A DNA stretch of 7,390 nucleotides from an uncultured Saprospiraceae bacterium (GTDB lineage Bacteria; Bacteroidota; Bacteroidia; Chitinophagales; Saprospiraceae). The stretch spans positions 1-7,390 of the forward strand of contig CALLAG010000172.1 in NCBI GenBank assembly GCA_938002705.1, read 5' to 3'. The notes under the pieces are model-generated. The model saw nothing but the letters and a program-made list of their open reading frames with translations, searched no databases and was not told where the DNA came from. Below are positions 7,183 to 7,390 of the stretch, in pieces; position 1 is the first letter of the stretch; every line of letters begins with the position of its first letter. Both the position numbers and the translations under genes were made by a program.

Positions 7183-7226
7183 TCGCTCATAGTTGACATG
7201 AATCAAAGTTGCTCGTAGTCAACTGT
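7183..7226 (+). repeat. Imperfect direct repeat with a 9-bp stem downstream of the operon
   Basis: TCGCTCATAGTTGAC (7183-7197) and TTGCTCGTAGTCAAC (7209-7223) match at 11 of 15 positions, and all four differences are transitions. AGTTGAC (7191-7197) also pairs perfectly with GTCAACT (7218-7224), and the stem extends to 9 bp by a T-G and an A-T pair around a 20-nt loop. No T-tract follows, so it is not a standard terminator. It could mark the 3' end of the operon mRNA, or be a chance structure. Confidence 0.35.
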
Positions 7227-7248
7227 AGAGATAATAGTATATATAAAC

Positions 7249-7279
7249 AAAAAAAAGTCCCGACGGTAAGTCGGGACTT
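7249..7279 (-). terminator. Intrinsic terminator reading on the minus strand
   Basis: GTCCCGAC (7257-7264) pairs perfectly with GTCGGGAC (7270-7277) around a GGTAA loop, and two A-T pairs extend the stem to 10 bp. The eight A residues at 7249-7256 become a T-tract after the stem on the minus strand, while the plus-strand side has no T-run. It should therefore end a minus-strand transcript entering from the right edge, convergent with the glycosyltransferase operon. It may stop plus-strand transcription weakly. Confidence 0.82.
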
Positions 7280-7357
7280 CTAATAATAAACCAAAATAAT
7301 TGTTCTTCCAATTTGTAGTTTCTCAATCTCGTATCAAAAGAACATTACTCAAACTCA

Positions 7358-7373
7358 AGCGATCATTATCGCT
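7358..7373 (+). other. Small hairpin near right edge, possible weak plus-strand terminator
   Basis: AGCGAT (7358-7363) and ATCGCT (7368-7373) form a 6-bp stem with a CATT loop, followed by the T-rich stretch 7375-7390. It could end read-through from the operon, 230 bp upstream. It could also lie inside the end of a minus-strand gene whose stop might be at 7366-7368. The window ends too soon to decide. Confidence 0.3.
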
Positions 7374-7390
7374 CTTTGTATTTCTTTTGT

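Noticed and set aside
7180..7218. A 12-codon plus-strand frame starting ATG at 7180
   Set aside because: It is too short, has no ribosome binding site, and overlaps the repeat/stem structure without any recognisable peptide.
1..7390. Searched for a CRISPR array, tRNA or rRNA genes, insertion sequences and attachment sites
   Set aside because: No regularly spaced repeats, cloverleaf, rRNA-like stretch, transposase or terminal inverted repeats were seen by eye.

Overview
The window is AT-rich DNA, most likely from a member of the Bacteroidota. The protein families point there: a secreted thermolysin-type protease with an FTP/PepSY-like propeptide, a short lipoprotein with a Cys lipobox, a TMTC-like GT-C/TPR membrane protein, and a DPM1-like family 2 glycosyltransferase. 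The A/T-rich leaders without clear Shine-Dalgarno sequences fit too. ATA (Ile) and AGA (Arg) are common codons in all genes, so nothing looks recently acquired. A Saprospiraceae-like source is possible, but this is an impression and was not tested.

Left part, minus strand (1-2808): a small lipoprotein gene (2808-2344) is followed after 20 bp by a large M4 metallopeptidase gene. The protease gene starts at 2323 and runs off the left edge of the window, with 774 codons visible and no stop. Both products are predicted to be exported, and the spacing suggests one transcript. A short perfect palindrome (2838-2852) lies just upstream of the lipoprotein gene.

Middle, plus strand (2996-3518): a gene divergent from that pair encodes a secreted 154-residue protein rich in Cys, Lys and Ala, with recurring C-x-K-x-G motifs. 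A strong intrinsic terminator follows it, so it is probably a single-gene transcript.

Right part, plus strand (3615-7125): three tightly packed genes separated by 4 and 6 bp form an operon. They encode a multi-spanning GT-C glycosyltransferase with C-terminal TPR repeats, resembling eukaryotic TMTC O-mannosyltransferases; a soluble polyprenyl-phosphate sugar synthase resembling DPM1, with a TTG start; and a class I SAM-dependent methyltransferase. The simplest reading is that the GT2 enzyme charges a lipid carrier with one sugar on the cytoplasmic side, the GT-C enzyme transfers it to an acceptor across the membrane, and the methyltransferase modifies the sugar, the lipid or a related glycan. 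The acceptor and the sugar cannot be read from the sequence.

Right edge (7126-7390): no convincing gene. It holds a stem with imperfect direct repeats, a strong hairpin whose T-tract lies on the minus strand (so it terminates a gene entering from the right), and a smaller hairpin near the edge.
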